This document shows, one piece after another, positions 37,416 to 51,486 of a stretch of 64,000 nt of DNA. Within the stretch, counting starts at the first letter, position 1. Each line of letters begins with the position of its first letter. The DNA is from Pseudomonas sp. MYb327. GTDB taxonomy: Bacteria > Pseudomonadota > Gammaproteobacteria > Pseudomonadales > Pseudomonadaceae. Position numbers and translations under genes: made by a program. A model generated the notes under the pieces. It was not told where the DNA came from and ran no database searches. It saw only the letters and a program-made list of their open reading frames with translations. Location: the NCBI RefSeq assembly GCF_040438925.1, contig NZ_CP159258.1, positions 5,107,001-5,171,000 on the forward strand. Reading direction: 5' to 3'.

Positions 37416-37496
37416 AAGGCTCCAGGGGGCGTGCGCAGCAATGAATCGGGTATACTCCCGCTCTTTAAATCGCAGCCCAAGAAACAGGTGAATTTC

Positions 37497-38450
37497 GTGA
37501 GCCAGCCTACGCCAGCCGTGCGTACCTTCCAAGACTTGATCCTCGCCCTCCAGCAATACTGGGCCGAGCAAGGTTGTGTGGTACTTCAGCCCTACGATAT
37601 GGAAGTAGGCGCCGGCACTTTCCACACTGCTACATTCCTGCGCGCCATTGGCCCGGAAACCTGGAACGCCGCCTACGTGCAGCCAAGCCGTCGTCCAACT
37701 GACGGCCGCTACGGCGAAAACCCGAACCGCCTGCAGCATTACTACCAGTTCCAGGTAGTGCTCAAGCCGAACCCGGACAACTTCCAGGAACTGTACCTGG
37801 GCTCCCTCAAGCACGTTGGTCTGGACCCGCTGGTCCACGACATCCGCTTCGTCGAAGACAACTGGGAATCGCCGACCCTCGGCGCCTGGGGTCTGGGCTG
37901 GGAAGTCTGGCTCAACGGCATGGAAGTGACGCAGTTCACTTACTTCCAGCAAGCGGGCGGCATCGAGTGCTACCCGGTGACCGGCGAGATCACCTACGGT
38001 CTTGAGCGTCTGGCCATGTACCTGCAAGGCGTGGACTCGGTCTACGACCTGGTCTGGGCTGACGGTCCGTTCGGCAAAGTGACCTACGGCGACGTGTTCC
38101 ACCAGAACGAAGTGGAGCAGTCGACCTACAACTTCGAACACGCCAACGTCGAGAAGCTGTTCGAGCTGTTCGATTTCTACGAAAGCGAAGCCAAGCGCCT
38201 GATCGAACTCGACCAGCCGCTGCCGTTGCCGAGCTACGAAATGGTGTTGAAGGCGTCCCATACCTTCAACCTGCTGGATGCACGCCGGGCGATCTCGGTG
38301 ACCGCGCGTCAGCAATACATTCTGCGTGTGCGCACCCTGGCGCGTTCCGTTGCGCAAGCCTACCTGCTGGCTCGCGCCAAGCTGGGCTTCCCGATGGCGA
38401 CCCCGGACCTGCGTGACGAAGTACTGGCCAAGCTGGAGGCTGCACAATGA
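37497..38450 (+). CDS. glyQ: Glycyl-tRNA synthetase alpha subunit GlyQ
   Basis: Catalytic subunit of the alpha2beta2 GlyRS. 317 residues: [74 protein letters not shown] and [23 protein letters not shown] are class II core motifs. The start is GTG at 37497, five bases after AGGTGA; in-frame upstream ATG codons would add residues not in the family. The stop overlaps glyS (ATGA). A -10-like TATACT is at about 37451. Confidence 0.97.
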   Translation: MSQPTPAVRTFQDLILALQQYWAEQGCVVLQPYDMEVGAGTFHTATFLRAIGPETWNAAYVQPSRRPTDGRYGENPNRLQHYYQFQVVLKPNPDNFQELYLGSLKHVGLDPLVHDIRFVEDNWESPTLGAWGLGWEVWLNGMEVTQFTYFQQAGGIECYPVTGEITYGLERLAMYLQGVDSVYDLVWADGPFGKVTYGDVFHQNEVEQSTYNFEHANVEKLFELFDFYESEAKRLIELDQPLPLPSYEMVLKASHTFNLLDARRAISVTARQQYILRVRTLARSVAQAYLLARAKLGFPMATPDLRDEVLAKLEAAQ

Positions 38451-40501
38451 GTGCTCTGGATTTTCTGGTTGAACTGGGCACTGAAGAACTGCCACCCAAG
38501 GCCCTGAACACCCTGGCCGAGGCGTTCCTTGCCGGTATCGACAAGGGCCTGCAAGCCGCCGGCCTGAACTACGAGACCAAAACCGTTTATGCCGCGCCGC
38601 GCCGTCTGGCGGTGCTGATCACCTCGCTGGCGACCCAGCAGCCGGATCGCAGCATCAACCTCGATGGCCCGCCACGTCAGGCCGCTTTCGATGCCGAAGG
38701 CAACCCGACCCAAGCGGCACTGGGTTTTGCCAAGAAGTGCGGCGTCGACCTGAGCGAAATCGATCAGAGCGGCCCGAAACTGCGCTACAGCCAGAGCATC
38801 GCCGGCAAGCCGACCGCGAGCCTGTTGCCGACCATCGTCGAAGATTCCCTGAACGACCTGCCGATTCCCAAGCGCATGCGCTGGGGCGCACGCAAGGAAG
38901 AGTTCGTTCGCCCGACCCAATGGCTGGTAATGCTGCTCGGTGACCAGGTCATCGACTGCACCATCCTCGCCCAGAAGTCCGGCCGCGATTCCCGTGGTCA
39001 CCGCTTCCATCACCCGGAAAGCGTGCGTATCAGTTCGCCGTCCAGCTACCTGGCCGACCTGCGTGCCGCTTATGTGTTGGCCGATGCCAACGAGCGTCGC
39101 GAGATCATCAGCAAGCGCACCGAAGAACTGGCGACCCGTCAGGAAGGCACCGCGATCGTGCCACCAGATCTGCTCGACGAAGTGACCGCGCTGGTCGAGT
39201 GGCCAGTGCCGCTGGTGTGCTCGTTCGAGGAACGCTTCCTTGACGTGCCACAAGAAGCGCTGATCACCACCATGCAGGACAACCAGAAGTACTTCTGCCT
39301 GCTGGATGCCGACGGCAAGTTGCTGCCACGTTTCATTACCGTGGCCAACATCGAAAGCAAAGACCCACAGCAGATCATCGCCGGTAACGAGAAGGTGGTT
39401 CGCCCACGCCTGACCGACGCCGAGTTCTTCTTCAAGCAAGACAAGAAGCAGAAACTCGAAGACTTCAACCAGCGCCTGCAAAACGTGGTGTTCCAGGAAA
39501 AACTCGGCAGCGTCTATGACAAGGCTGAACGTGTTTCCAAACTGGCCGCGTTCATTGCACAGCGCATCGGCGGCAACGCTGCATGGGCTGCTCGTGCAGG
39601 CTTGTTGTCCAAGTGCGACCTGTCGACCGAGATGGTCGGCGAGTTCCCGGAGATGCAAGGCGTCGCCGGTTACTACTACGCCCTCAACGACGGCGAGCCG
39701 GAAGATGTTGCACTGGCACTGAACGAGCAATACATGCCGCGCGGTGCCGGCGCTGAACTGCCGTCCACCCTGACCGGTGCGGCCGTGGCCATCGCCGACA
39801 AGCTCGACACGCTGGTCGGCATTTTCGGCATCGGCATGTTGCCGACCGGCAGCAAAGACCCGTACGCACTGCGCCGTGCTGCGCTGGGTGTGCTGCGTAT
39901 CCTGATCGAGAAACAACTTGATCTGGACCTGAACGACGCCGTGGCTTTCGCCGTGAATGCGTTCGGCGCCAAGGTCAAGGCCACCGGCCTGAACGATGCG
40001 GTGCTGGAATTCATCTTCGACCGTCTGCGTGCCCGTTATGAAGACGAAGGCGTCGATGTCGCGACTTACCTGTCGGTACGTGCCCTGAAGCCGGGTTCAG
40101 CTTTGGACTTCGACCAGCGCGTACAAGCGGTACAAGCCTTCCGCAAATTGCCGGAAGCCGCGGCCCTGGCAGCGGTGAACAAGCGCGTATCGAACTTGCT
40201 GAGCAAGGTTGAAGGCTCCGTTCCGACCGTCGTCGAAGCCAAGTACTTCGACAATGCCAACGAGTTCTCCCTGTACTCGGCGATCCAGCAAGCCGACCAG
40301 GCTGTTCAGCCAATGGCTGCTGCCCGTCAGTACAGCGAGTCGCTGGCACGCCTGGCTGCCTTGCGCGAGCCGGTGGATGCGTTCTTTGAAGCGGTGATGG
40401 TCAACGCGGATGACGCCAATGTGCGCGCCAACCGTTATGCACTGCTGGCGCGTCTGCGTGGCTTGTTCCTCGGCGTCGCCGATATTTCGTTGCTGGGGTA
40501 A
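38447..40501 (+). CDS. glyS: Glycyl-tRNA synthetase beta subunit GlyS
   Basis: 684 residues, the usual size. [22 protein letters not shown] starts the protein; [32 protein letters not shown] and [25 protein letters not shown] are conserved; an HD-like domain and a C-terminal DALR-type anticodon-binding domain follow. It recognises tRNA(Gly) and pairs with GlyQ, whose gene it overlaps by four bases. Confidence 0.97.
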   Translation: MSALDFLVELGTEELPPKALNTLAEAFLAGIDKGLQAAGLNYETKTVYAAPRRLAVLITSLATQQPDRSINLDGPPRQAAFDAEGNPTQAALGFAKKCGVDLSEIDQSGPKLRYSQSIAGKPTASLLPTIVEDSLNDLPIPKRMRWGARKEEFVRPTQWLVMLLGDQVIDCTILAQKSGRDSRGHRFHHPESVRISSPSSYLADLRAAYVLADANERREIISKRTEELATRQEGTAIVPPDLLDEVTALVEWPVPLVCSFEERFLDVPQEALITTMQDNQKYFCLLDADGKLLPRFITVANIESKDPQQIIAGNEKVVRPRLTDAEFFFKQDKKQKLEDFNQRLQNVVFQEKLGSVYDKAERVSKLAAFIAQRIGGNAAWAARAGLLSKCDLSTEMVGEFPEMQGVAGYYYALNDGEPEDVALALNEQYMPRGAGAELPSTLTGAAVAIADKLDTLVGIFGIGMLPTGSKDPYALRRAALGVLRILIEKQLDLDLNDAVAFAVNAFGAKVKATGLNDAVLEFIFDRLRARYEDEGVDVATYLSVRALKPGSALDFDQRVQAVQAFRKLPEAAALAAVNKRVSNLLSKVEGSVPTVVEAKYFDNANEFSLYSAIQQADQAVQPMAAARQYSESLARLAALREPVDAFFEAVMVNADDANVRANRYALLARLRGLFLGVADISLLG

Positions 40502-40507
40502 GACTGT

Positions 40508-41041
40508 TTGAAACTGCTGATACTCGATCGGGACGGGGTGATCAACTTTGACTCCGACGCTTACATCAAGTCGGTGGAGGAGTGGATTCCACTTCCAGGT
40601 TCGATCGAAGCCATCGCGCAGTTGAGCAAGGCCGGCTGGACGGTAGCGGTCGCTACCAACCAGTCCGGCATCGCTCGCGGCTATTACGACATCGCCACCC
40701 TGGACGCCATGCACGAGCGCTTGCGCTCGCTGGTGGCGGAGCAGGGCGGCGAAGTCGGGCTGATCGTCTACTGCCCCCATGGGCCGGACGAGGGTTGTGA
40801 TTGCCGCAAGCCAAAACCCGGGATGCTGAAAAGCATCGCCGCTCATTACAACGTATCGCTGACCAGTCTCTGGTTCGTCGGCGATAGTCTCGGTGACCTG
40901 GAAGCCGCCAAAGCCGTCGATTCACAGCCAGTTTTGGTAAAGACCGGGAAAGGCGAAAAGACTTTGGGCAAGACCCTTCCGGCTGGCACATTGATTTTTG
41001 ACGATCTGGCGGCGATTGCCGCAGAACTTATCCACAATTAG
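40508..41041 (+). CDS. gmhB: D-glycero-beta-D-manno-heptose 1,7-bisphosphate phosphatase GmhB
   Basis: HAD phosphatase in ADP-heptose synthesis for the lipopolysaccharide core. The 177 residues include the DxD nucleophile motif LILDRDGVIN, TNQSGIARGYY, the zinc loop CPHGPDEGCDCRKPKPGML and WFVGDSLGDLEAA. The start is TTG at 40508, seven bases after the GlyS stop with GGGGTAAG upstream; no ATG fits the conserved N-terminus. A DnaA box overlaps the stop codon (41028-41036). Confidence 0.94.
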   Translation: MKLLILDRDGVINFDSDAYIKSVEEWIPLPGSIEAIAQLSKAGWTVAVATNQSGIARGYYDIATLDAMHERLRSLVAEQGGEVGLIVYCPHGPDEGCDCRKPKPGMLKSIAAHYNVSLTSLWFVGDSLGDLEAAKAVDSQPVLVKTGKGEKTLGKTLPAGTLIFDDLAAIAAELIHN

Positions 41042-41125
41042 AGTGCTTCTGATATTTCCTGATAAAGGATTGGTCAGGAGTGCGCTTTATACAGGCGGGT
41101 GTTGCCCGCAACGGTAAACGTCACC

Positions 41126-41905
41126 ATGTCGATATTGCAGGCCATCAGAACCTTTCTCTTTTACCTGCTGCTGGGCACCAGCTCCTTGCTGTGGTGCAGC
41201 CTGAGTTTTTTTATCGCGCCCTTTTTGCCGTTCAAGGCGCGTTATCGCTTCATCAACGTTTACTGGTGCCGATGCGCCTTGTGGTTGAGCAAGGTGTTCC
41301 TGGGTATCCGCTACGAAGTGAAGGGCGAGCACAACGTGCCGGCTCGTCCCTGCGTGATCCAGTCGAACCATCAAAGCACCTGGGAGACGTTTTTCCTCTC
41401 CGCCTATTTCTCACCGCTGAGCCAGGTGCTCAAGCGTGAATTGCTCTACGTTCCGTTCTTTGGTTGGGCCATGGCCATGCTGCGGCCGATCGCCATCGAC
41501 CGTGACAACCCGAAAGCCGCTCTCAAGCACGTAGCGAAGAAGGGCGACGAGCTGCTCAAGGACAACGTTTGGGTGCTGATCTTCCCCGAAGGCACACGCG
41601 TTCCCTACGGCACCATCGGCAAATTCTCCCGGGGCGGCACCGCATTAGCGGTCAATGCCGATCTGCCGGTGCTACCGATTGCACACAATGCCGGCAAGTT
41701 CTGGCCGAAAACCGGTTGGAAGAAGAACCAAGGTGTCATCACCGTGATCATCGGCGAACCAATGTATGCCGAAGGCAGCGGCCCTCGAGCCATCGCCGAT
41801 TTGAATGATCGGGTCCAGGCCTGGAACGAACAAATGCAACGGGAAATGGGCTCTCTCCCACCGGCTCCGCAAGCCCCGGTTGCCAACGACCAAGTGGTTG
41901 TCTGA
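41126..41905 (+). CDS. plsC: 1-acyl-sn-glycerol-3-phosphate acyltransferase PlsC
   Basis: 259 residues. Converts lysophosphatidate to phosphatidate in the inner membrane. A membrane helix at about 8-32 precedes the catalytic NHQSTWE (HX4E, about 82) and the glycerol-phosphate-binding FPEGTR (about 154). The ATG at 41126 is used; a GTG 27 bases upstream remains possible. The family in P. aeruginosa near gyrB is called lptA. Last gene of the glyQ-glyS-gmhB-plsC run. Confidence 0.93.
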   Translation: MSILQAIRTFLFYLLLGTSSLLWCSLSFFIAPFLPFKARYRFINVYWCRCALWLSKVFLGIRYEVKGEHNVPARPCVIQSNHQSTWETFFLSAYFSPLSQVLKRELLYVPFFGWAMAMLRPIAIDRDNPKAALKHVAKKGDELLKDNVWVLIFPEGTRVPYGTIGKFSRGGTALAVNADLPVLPIAHNAGKFWPKTGWKKNQGVITVIIGEPMYAEGSGPRAIADLNDRVQAWNEQMQREMGSLPPAPQAPVANDQVVV

Positions 41906-42034
41906 GGTTCTGTGGATAACCTGTGTACCGTTTGTGAGAAAAGCGCTGCAATTTGTAGTTATGATATTGATTTATATACATATTTCTTAAACAGATAAAT
42001 TTCCGAAAAACGTGCATAAGTTTTTTTCGGGTGT

Positions 42035-42065
42035 AAAAAAACCGGCTGATATAGCCGGTTTTTTT
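42035..42065. terminator. Bidirectional terminator between plsC and the histidine kinase gene
   Basis: AAAAAAACCGGCT pairs with AGCCGGTTTTTTT around a GATAT loop. T tracts on both strands fit termination of plsC (plus) and the convergent kinase gene (minus). Confidence 0.9.
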
Positions 42066-42085
42066 ATACCTGCGATTTGGGCGAA

Positions 42086-43615
42086 TCACTCTTCGAATAG
42101 TGGGAACCGAAGCTTGAAACAAGTACCTTCACCCACCACGCTGCAGCATTCGATCTGCCCACCGTGACGATCCATTACAGCCTTAACCATGGACAGTCCC
42201 AAGCCCACTCCATCAATGCCTTGAGCGGAGGAAAAGCGTCGGTACTGGCTGAACAACTCGGGTAGTTCATTGGGGGCGATGCCCTTACCCTGATCGATCA
42301 GTTCACAGCACAGCCAGCCTTCGCTGCAGTTGACCGTTAAACTGACACGGGTGCCGCAGGCGCTGTACTTGATGGCGTTTTCCAGCAGATTGAACAACGC
42401 TCGGGTCAGTAAGGCCTGATCCGCCATGATCAAACTTTCCTGCGCCTCTTCATCTATTTGCTGGACCAGTTCGATCCGCTTCTGCTGGGCAATGGGCAAC
42501 GCCTGGTCGAAGACATCCAGCACCATCATCGCAAACAGGCTCGGTTGAAACTCATACGCTTCGGATTCGGCCTTCGCCAGTTGCACGAAGCCGTCGGTAA
42601 GATCCAGTGCCCGGCGCACTTGAAGCTCGATCTGATCAAACAACTGCAAGTCACCCCCGACCTGGTGGCGATGCACATCCAGCAGGGCGAGAATCGCCGA
42701 ATGGGGTGCCCGCAGGTCGTGTGACAGGAAGCGCAACAACACACCGCGTTGTTCTTCAGCGTCGCGTTCGACGCTAAGGTCAGTCAGATTCAACAACCAA
42801 CCCACTGGCGTTTCCCCGTCTACCGGCAGCAACGGCGCGCGCTCTAGACGCAAACTGCGATCATTGAAGTCGCGGAACTCCAGCAGCGATAGTTCGGATA
42901 AAAGAGCCGGTGCCCCTTGAAGCAATTCCGGATAGCCCAATCGTGCCAGTTGCTCAAGAACGTCCCCGCCCACCAAATCACTACTGAACAGTTCGCGCGC
43001 CTTGCCGTTGCCCAATAGAATCCGGCCCATCGGGTCACTGATCAAGGTGGCCACCGGGAGGTATTCCAAGCTGTCCGCAATAAAGCGATGGGTGTCGCGA
43101 GCGCGGCTCATGGCTTGCTCCAGCGCCATGATCTGTCCCTGTAAGCGATCGCCGGTGGGGAACGGCGTGCGCCGACGTTCAGGGAATATTTTCGGTTCAA
43201 CGTCCAGGCGCGCCAATTCCCATCCGAAGTAGGTCAATACCACACTGAGACGCCGCCAATTCCAGATCAGGTAGGCCAACAGCATCCCCAACACGCTCGG
43301 AATCGGTGACCACCAAGGTTGCAATTCTGCCAGACCGAAATCGACTAGCAACGCACAAGCCATGCCCCCTAGGGTCATCCACAGCTTCATACGCGGCAAC
43401 CACAGCAGCAGCCCCAATACGCACATCACCAGCACAACCGAGAGTGCGACCCCCAACGTCGGAGTGCCATCGTGCAAGTTAACTTGCGCGCGGTAGGAGA
43501 GCAGTGCAGTCAACGGTAATAGCAGAAGACTTATCCACATCCATTCGCGCAGCAATTGCTTGAAGAGCCGCTGCACCTGCGTCGGTTTACGGCTTCCCCG
43601 CCGGCGATCATTCAT
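42086..43615 (-). CDS. Sensor histidine kinase with CHASE2-like membrane module
   Basis: 509 residues. The N-terminal part has four hydrophobic helices (about 26-42, 56-74, 79-94, 102-120) with short loops, resembling the membrane part of CHASE2 sensors but with almost no extracellular domain. A PAS-like region (about 180-300) follows. The kinase core has H-box RFLSHDLRAPHSAIL, N-box LFNLLENAIKYS, G1 IDQGKGIAPNE and G2 GVGLGLSMVKAV. The response regulator gene is divergent across a 170-base gap. The start may be the ATG (43615) or a GTG 12 bases upstream. The stimulus is unknown. A DnaA box is at about 43531. Confidence 0.85.
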   Translation of the reverse strand: MNDRRRGSRKPTQVQRLFKQLLREWMWISLLLLPLTALLSYRAQVNLHDGTPTLGVALSVVLVMCVLGLLLWLPRMKLWMTLGGMACALLVDFGLAELQPWWSPIPSVLGMLLAYLIWNWRRLSVVLTYFGWELARLDVEPKIFPERRRTPFPTGDRLQGQIMALEQAMSRARDTHRFIADSLEYLPVATLISDPMGRILLGNGKARELFSSDLVGGDVLEQLARLGYPELLQGAPALLSELSLLEFRDFNDRSLRLERAPLLPVDGETPVGWLLNLTDLSVERDAEEQRGVLLRFLSHDLRAPHSAILALLDVHRHQVGGDLQLFDQIELQVRRALDLTDGFVQLAKAESEAYEFQPSLFAMMVLDVFDQALPIAQQKRIELVQQIDEEAQESLIMADQALLTRALFNLLENAIKYSACGTRVSLTVNCSEGWLCCELIDQGKGIAPNELPELFSQYRRFSSAQGIDGVGLGLSMVKAVMDRHGGQIECCSVVGEGTCFKLRFPLFEE

Positions 43616-43784
43616 TATTGGTATCACTGACGTAGCAGGAAAATTCGTCCATGGTTCACCGGTTCGAATGAATGATCGAAATCATAGCGGACGCCGACCA
43701 ACGGCGGGCTGCTTTTACTTTCGTTATCCGAGTAGCTATTGTCTGTTCACAACGGACCGCCCCAGAGCCAAGGAATTACCGCAC

Positions 43785-44498
43785 ATGCGTGTCGCGATAC
43801 TGGACGATGAACCGGCTGAACTGCGCCGGGTTGAACAGACCCTTCATCAGATGGCCGAACCGGGGGATGATGCCTGGTCCTTGCACAGTTTCGAGAGGGG
43901 AGAAGACCTGTTGCGCCAGCTGCGCCGGGAAACGTTCGATCTGCTTATCCTCGACTGGCAATTGCCTGATCTGAGCGGTCTCGAACTGCTGCGCTGGACC
44001 CGCGAACACATGGAAGTGCCGCCAGCGGCCATCATGCTCACCAGTCGCGATACCGAGAGTGACATCGTCCAGGCCTTGAATGCCGGTGCCGATGACTATG
44101 TCAGCAAACCTTTCCGACCCAATGAACTAAAAGCACGTGTCGCGGCGGTACTGCGTCGGCACAGTCAGCAACGCAACGCAGCGGTCGACGTGCTGAGTTT
44201 CAACGACCTGGTATTCGATGATGGCGAGTTGACCGTCAAGCGAGGCGGCAGCCCCATTGTCATGACGGAACGGGAGTATCGATTGGCGCGCTGCCTGTTT
44301 ACCAATCTCGGACGGCCGTTGTCCCGGGAATACCTCTATCAACGATTCTGGACGCACGAAGAAATGGATTCTTCGCGACCGCTGGACACGCACATTTATC
44401 GCCTGCGCAACAAACTTGGGCTGACCGCCGACCGTGGTTGGCAGCTGCTGACGATTTATGGGTATGGGTATCGGTTGGAGAGTGTGTCCAGCGCATAA
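43785..44498 (+). CDS. OmpR-family response regulator
   Basis: 237 residues. The receiver domain (1-120) has acidic pair LDDEP, phospho-acceptor Asp in LLILDWQLPD (about 51) and Lys in YVSKPF. The winged-helix DNA-binding domain (about 140-235) has MTEREYRLARCLFTNLGRPLSREYLYQRFW and HIYRLRNKLGL...WQLLTIYGYGYRL. The ATG follows AAGGA; the open frame upstream of it is not family sequence. Pairs with the divergent kinase. Followed by a strong terminator shared with gyrB. Targets unknown. Confidence 0.93.
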   Translation: MRVAILDDEPAELRRVEQTLHQMAEPGDDAWSLHSFERGEDLLRQLRRETFDLLILDWQLPDLSGLELLRWTREHMEVPPAAIMLTSRDTESDIVQALNAGADDYVSKPFRPNELKARVAAVLRRHSQQRNAAVDVLSFNDLVFDDGELTVKRGGSPIVMTEREYRLARCLFTNLGRPLSREYLYQRFWTHEEMDSSRPLDTHIYRLRNKLGLTADRGWQLLTIYGYGYRLESVSSA

Positions 44499-44531
44499 AA
44501 AAAGGCCAACGCATGAGCGTTGGCCTTTTTT
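44498..44531. terminator. Bidirectional terminator between response regulator and gyrB
   Basis: Stem AAAAAAGGCCAACGC with GCGTTGGCCTTTTTT around an ATGA loop. It serves the convergent ends of the regulator gene (plus) and gyrB (minus). Confidence 0.92.
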
Positions 44532-44551
44532 CGTTTGGCGGGCTTACCGGA

Positions 44552-48078
<3,527 letters not shown>

Positions 48079-48098
48079 CTAGCTTCTGCTGAGCATGA

Positions 48099-49202
48099 TT
48101 ACAGACGCATCGGCATGACAACGTAGGCCGAATCGTCATTGTCGGACTCTTGTACGAGCGCACTGCTGTTCGAGTCGGACAGGATCAGACGAACCTGCTC
48201 GGTGGTCATCACGCCCAGTACGTCGAGCAAGTAGCTCACGTTGAAGCCGATTTCCAGAGAACCGCCGTTGTACTCAACGCCCACTTCTTCTTCCGCTTCT
48301 TCCTGCTCCGGGTTGTTTGCCTGGATTTTCAGTTGACCATTGGCCAACTGCAGACGGATGCCACGATACTTCTCGTTGGACAGAATCGCAGTACGGCTGA
48401 ACGCTTCGCGCAAAGCCTGGCGATCGCCGAGTACCAATTTGTCGCCACCTTTAGGCAGAACACGCTCGTAATCCGGGAATTTGCCGTCCACCAGTTTCGA
48501 GGTGAAGGTGAACTCACCGGTGGTCGCACGAATGTGATGCTGACCCAGGACGATGCTAACTATACCGTCCGGTTCCGTCAGCAGACGCGCAAGCTCAAGA
48601 ATGCCTTTACGCGGCACGATGACCTGATGGCGATCCGGCTGGCCGATATCTGCCTGCATCGAGCACATCGCCAGACGGTGACCGTCGGTGGCTACCGCGC
48701 GGATGATGCCTGCGGAAACTTCCAGCAACATACCGTTCAGGTAGTAACGCACGTCCTGCTGGGCCATGGCGAAACTGGTACGTTCGATCAGGCGACGCAG
48801 CTTGCTTTGCTCGAGGCTACAAGTCAGCGAGCCCGGGCCTTCTTCCACAGTCGGGAAATCGTTGGCCGGCAGCGTCGACAAGGTGAAACGGCTACGGCCA
48901 GCCTTGACCACCAGCTTCTGCTCGTCGACCTTGATGTCGATCAGCGCATCGTTCGGCAAGCTTTTGCAGATATCCATCAGCTTTCGCGCAGGCACGGTGA
49001 TGGAACCTGGCTCGGCAGGCTCTTCGAGTTGAACACGACCGACCAGCTCGACTTCCAGGTCAGTACCGGTCAGCGACAGTTGCTGGCCTTCGACAACCAG
49101 CAGCACGTTGGAGAGCACCGGCAAGGTCTGGCGGCGCTCGACGACGCCTGCGACCAGTTGCAGGGGTTTCAACAGGGCTTCGCGTTGAATGGTGAAATGC
49201 AT
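48099..49202 (-). CDS. dnaN: DNA polymerase III beta clamp DnaN
   Basis: 367 residues. The sliding clamp, three related domains of about 120 residues. The start MHFTIQREALLKPLQLVAGVVERRQTLPVLSNVLL and the end SALVQESDNDDSAYVVMPMRL (with the conserved MPMRL tail) are typical, as is NGMLLEVSAGIIRAVATDGHRLA. 39 bases from dnaA; operon with recF and gyrB. Confidence 0.98.
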   Translation of the reverse strand: MHFTIQREALLKPLQLVAGVVERRQTLPVLSNVLLVVEGQQLSLTGTDLEVELVGRVQLEEPAEPGSITVPARKLMDICKSLPNDALIDIKVDEQKLVVKAGRSRFTLSTLPANDFPTVEEGPGSLTCSLEQSKLRRLIERTSFAMAQQDVRYYLNGMLLEVSAGIIRAVATDGHRLAMCSMQADIGQPDRHQVIVPRKGILELARLLTEPDGIVSIVLGQHHIRATTGEFTFTSKLVDGKFPDYERVLPKGGDKLVLGDRQALREAFSRTAILSNEKYRGIRLQLANGQLKIQANNPEQEEAEEEVGVEYNGGSLEIGFNVSYLLDVLGVMTTEQVRLILSDSNSSALVQESDNDDSAYVVMPMRL

Positions 49203-49241
49203 GGTCTAGTCCCTTGCCTTAATAAGCTGCGCTGGTGTTCA

Positions 49242-50768
49242 TCAAGTGGTCAGTGTACGCAGCAGGTTCTTGTAGTCCTCGCGGATGTCCGCGTCGGATT
49301 CCTTAAGTTCATTGATCTTGCGGCAGGCGTGCAAAACAGTCGTATGGTCGCGCCCGCCAAACACGTCGCCGATTTCCGGCAGGCTGTGGTTGGTCAGTTC
49401 CTTGGACAACGCCATGGCGACCTGACGCGGACGAGCAACCGAACGCGAACGACGTTTGGATAACAGGTCGGAGATCTTGATCTTGTAGTACTCGGCGACC
49501 GTGCGCTGAATGTTATCCACAGAGACCAGTTTGTCTTGCAGCGCCAACAAATCTTTCAGGGACTCGCGAATCAGCTCGATGGTGATATCGCGGCCCATGA
49601 AGTGCGAGTGGGCAATCACGCGTTTGAGCGCGCCTTCCAGTTCACGAACGTTGGAGCGAATGCGCTGGGCAATGAAGAACGCCGCATCGTGGGGCAGTTC
49701 GACCTTGGCCTGATCGGCCTTTTTCATCAGGATCGCCACACGGGTTTCCAGCTCTGGCGGTTCGACAGCAACCGTCAGGCCCCAGCCGAAGCGGGATTTA
49801 AGGCGTTCTTCAAGGCCTTCGATTTCTTTTGGGTAGCGGTCACTCGTGAGAATGACCTGCTGTCCGCCTTCGAGCAGAGCGTTGAAGGTGTGGAAAAACT
49901 CTTCCTGGGAACGTTCCTTGCGAGCGAAGAACTGAATGTCGTCGATCAGCAAAGCGTCTACCGAACGGTAGAAACGTTTGAATTCGTTGATCGCGTTCAG
50001 CTGCAACGCCTTGACCATATCCGCTACGAAGCGCTCGGAATGCAGGTACACGACCTTGGCGTTCGGGTTCTTCTTTAACAGGTGGTTGCCCACGGCATGC
50101 ATCAAGTGGGTTTTACCCAGGCCCACGCCACCATAAAGGAAGAGCGGGTTATAGCCATGCTTGGGGTTATCCGCCACTTGCCAGGCCGCAGCCCGGGCCA
50201 GTTGGTTGGACTTACCCTCGACGAAGTTTTCGAAGGTGAAGGTGCGGTTGAGATAGCTGGTGTGCTTGAGCGCGCCTTCAACCTGCACGGTGCGTTGCTC
50301 CGAGCGAACCGGAGCCTGCTGGGAGCTGGCGCCGGCCATTGGGTCGAAGCTGTCACGGGAAGGTTCTTCCTCGGTGACGTCGGCAACTTTCTGAGTGGCT
50401 CGCTTGGTCGATGTAGCCGATGGCGTTGGTGCTGGCGTGCTGGCCGGTGCCGAAGAAGCTTGGGCCTGATTGGCTGCCGCAGCGGCCAATGGAGCGTTCG
50501 GTGCGGCGCGCGGTGCCGAACTGCGTTTGCTGCCTATTAATAAGGAGAGCGCTGGCGCCATGCCATTGCCGTGCTCATCCAGCAGCTCAATCACGCGACC
50601 GAGGTATTTTTCGTTGACCCAGTCCAGAACAAAACGATTGGGTGCGTAAACACGCAACTCGTCGCCTTCGGCTTCGACCTGTAGTGGACGGATCCAAGTG
50701 TTGAATTGTTGGGCAGGCAGCTCATCGCGCAAAAGCTCCACGCACTGCTGCCAAAGTTCCACTGACAC
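49242..50768 (-). CDS. dnaA: Replication initiator DnaA
   Basis: 508 residues. Domain I (about 1-85) binds helicase and itself; a low-complexity Ala/Pro/Ser linker (about 86-165) is domain II; AAA+ domain III has Walker [17 protein letters not shown] and Walker [12 protein letters not shown]; domain IV binds DnaA boxes with [34 protein letters not shown]. The start is GTG at 50768. A DnaA box (49513-49521) lies within its own gene. oriC lies directly upstream. First gene of dnaA-dnaN-recF-gyrB. Confidence 0.98.
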   Translation of the reverse strand: MSVELWQQCVELLRDELPAQQFNTWIRPLQVEAEGDELRVYAPNRFVLDWVNEKYLGRVIELLDEHGNGMAPALSLLIGSKRSSAPRAAPNAPLAAAAANQAQASSAPASTPAPTPSATSTKRATQKVADVTEEEPSRDSFDPMAGASSQQAPVRSEQRTVQVEGALKHTSYLNRTFTFENFVEGKSNQLARAAAWQVADNPKHGYNPLFLYGGVGLGKTHLMHAVGNHLLKKNPNAKVVYLHSERFVADMVKALQLNAINEFKRFYRSVDALLIDDIQFFARKERSQEEFFHTFNALLEGGQQVILTSDRYPKEIEGLEERLKSRFGWGLTVAVEPPELETRVAILMKKADQAKVELPHDAAFFIAQRIRSNVRELEGALKRVIAHSHFMGRDITIELIRESLKDLLALQDKLVSVDNIQRTVAEYYKIKISDLLSKRRSRSVARPRQVAMALSKELTNHSLPEIGDVFGGRDHTTVLHACRKINELKESDADIREDYKNLLRTLTT

Positions 50769-51335
50769 GGATATCCCCTAAGTTGAAAGCCGGTGAGGCA
50801 AAAACAAGCGGCCATTGTAGCGACCAGACGCTGACTTATCCACACGAAGGTTGCGCATCAACCGGGATGAATCAACGATTTATACGCAAAAAAGACGACC
50901 AATGGTCTGTGCATAAGCTCTGTGGATAACCGGGGCTGAGCTCATTGCACAACTGGGGGTGAAACTCGGTGGATAACCTGGCTGTGGATAACCGACCGTT
51001 TCACACACAGGTTATCCGACAGCACAGCACAGGCTGAACACGGTTTTCCACTGTAGTTGTCATTCTCTGTACATCAGGATAAATAAGGGCTGCTGGTAGT
51101 TATCCACAGACAACAGTGTCTCTAGCTTTTATAAGCTTTACAGAAAAGCTTTAAATACTCTCCTTCTTTATTTTTATGTTTAGCGACGGAGCTGCACGGC
51201 GCAAAACCGCTGGAGATCTATTTAGAAGGAAACGTTGGTTGGAAATTGACCTAGAGGCTTGCTTTCTCTAGAATCCCCGGTCTCTTAAAACGGGGGCCAT
51301 TCCGGCCCGTTGTGGACGAACCAGGTAACACGACA
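50769..51335. other. oriC: Probable chromosomal origin oriC (dnaA-rpmH interval)
   Basis: 567 bases with four perfect DnaA boxes (TTATCCACA): 50836-50844 and 51100-51108 on the plus strand, and 50921-50929 and 50983-50991 on the minus strand. A one-mismatch box is at 50968-50976 and a weaker one near 51012. An AT-rich tract at about 51120-51180 next to the 51100 box is the likely unwinding element. The dnaA-rpmH interval is the established origin location in pseudomonads. The right end also carries the rpmH promoter. Confidence 0.93.
51246..51274 (+). promoter_or_regulatory. Sigma-70 promoter of rpmH-rnpA
   Basis: TTGACC at 51246-51251 and TAGAAT at 51269-51274 with a 17-base spacer; each hexamer has one mismatch to consensus. 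It lies 62 bases before the rpmH start and next to the AT-rich tract of oriC. Confidence 0.75.
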
Positions 51336-51470
51336 ATGAAACGTACTTTCCAACCAAGCACTATCAAACGCGCTCGTACCCACGGTTTCCGTGCTCGCAT
51401 GGCTACCAAGAACGGTCGTGCCGTCCTGTCGCGTCGTCGCGCCAAAGGTCGTGCGCGTCTGGCAGTTTGA
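51336..51470 (+). CDS. rpmH: 50S ribosomal protein L34
   Basis: 44 residues starting [20 protein letters not shown] and ending in the usual Arg/Lys-rich [12 protein letters not shown]. Complete and of normal length. It follows a good sigma-70 promoter beside oriC and precedes rnpA by 16 bases. Confidence 0.98.
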   Translation: MKRTFQPSTIKRARTHGFRARMATKNGRAVLSRRRAKGRARLAV

Positions 51471-51486
51471 TAATCCGGCACTGGAG

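Noticed and set aside
37416..38495. Upstream extension of the tag frame (to a 545-residue protein)
   Set aside because: The extra 360 residues are antisense to glyQ; Tag starts at MPRCFWC with the zinc Cys at position 4.
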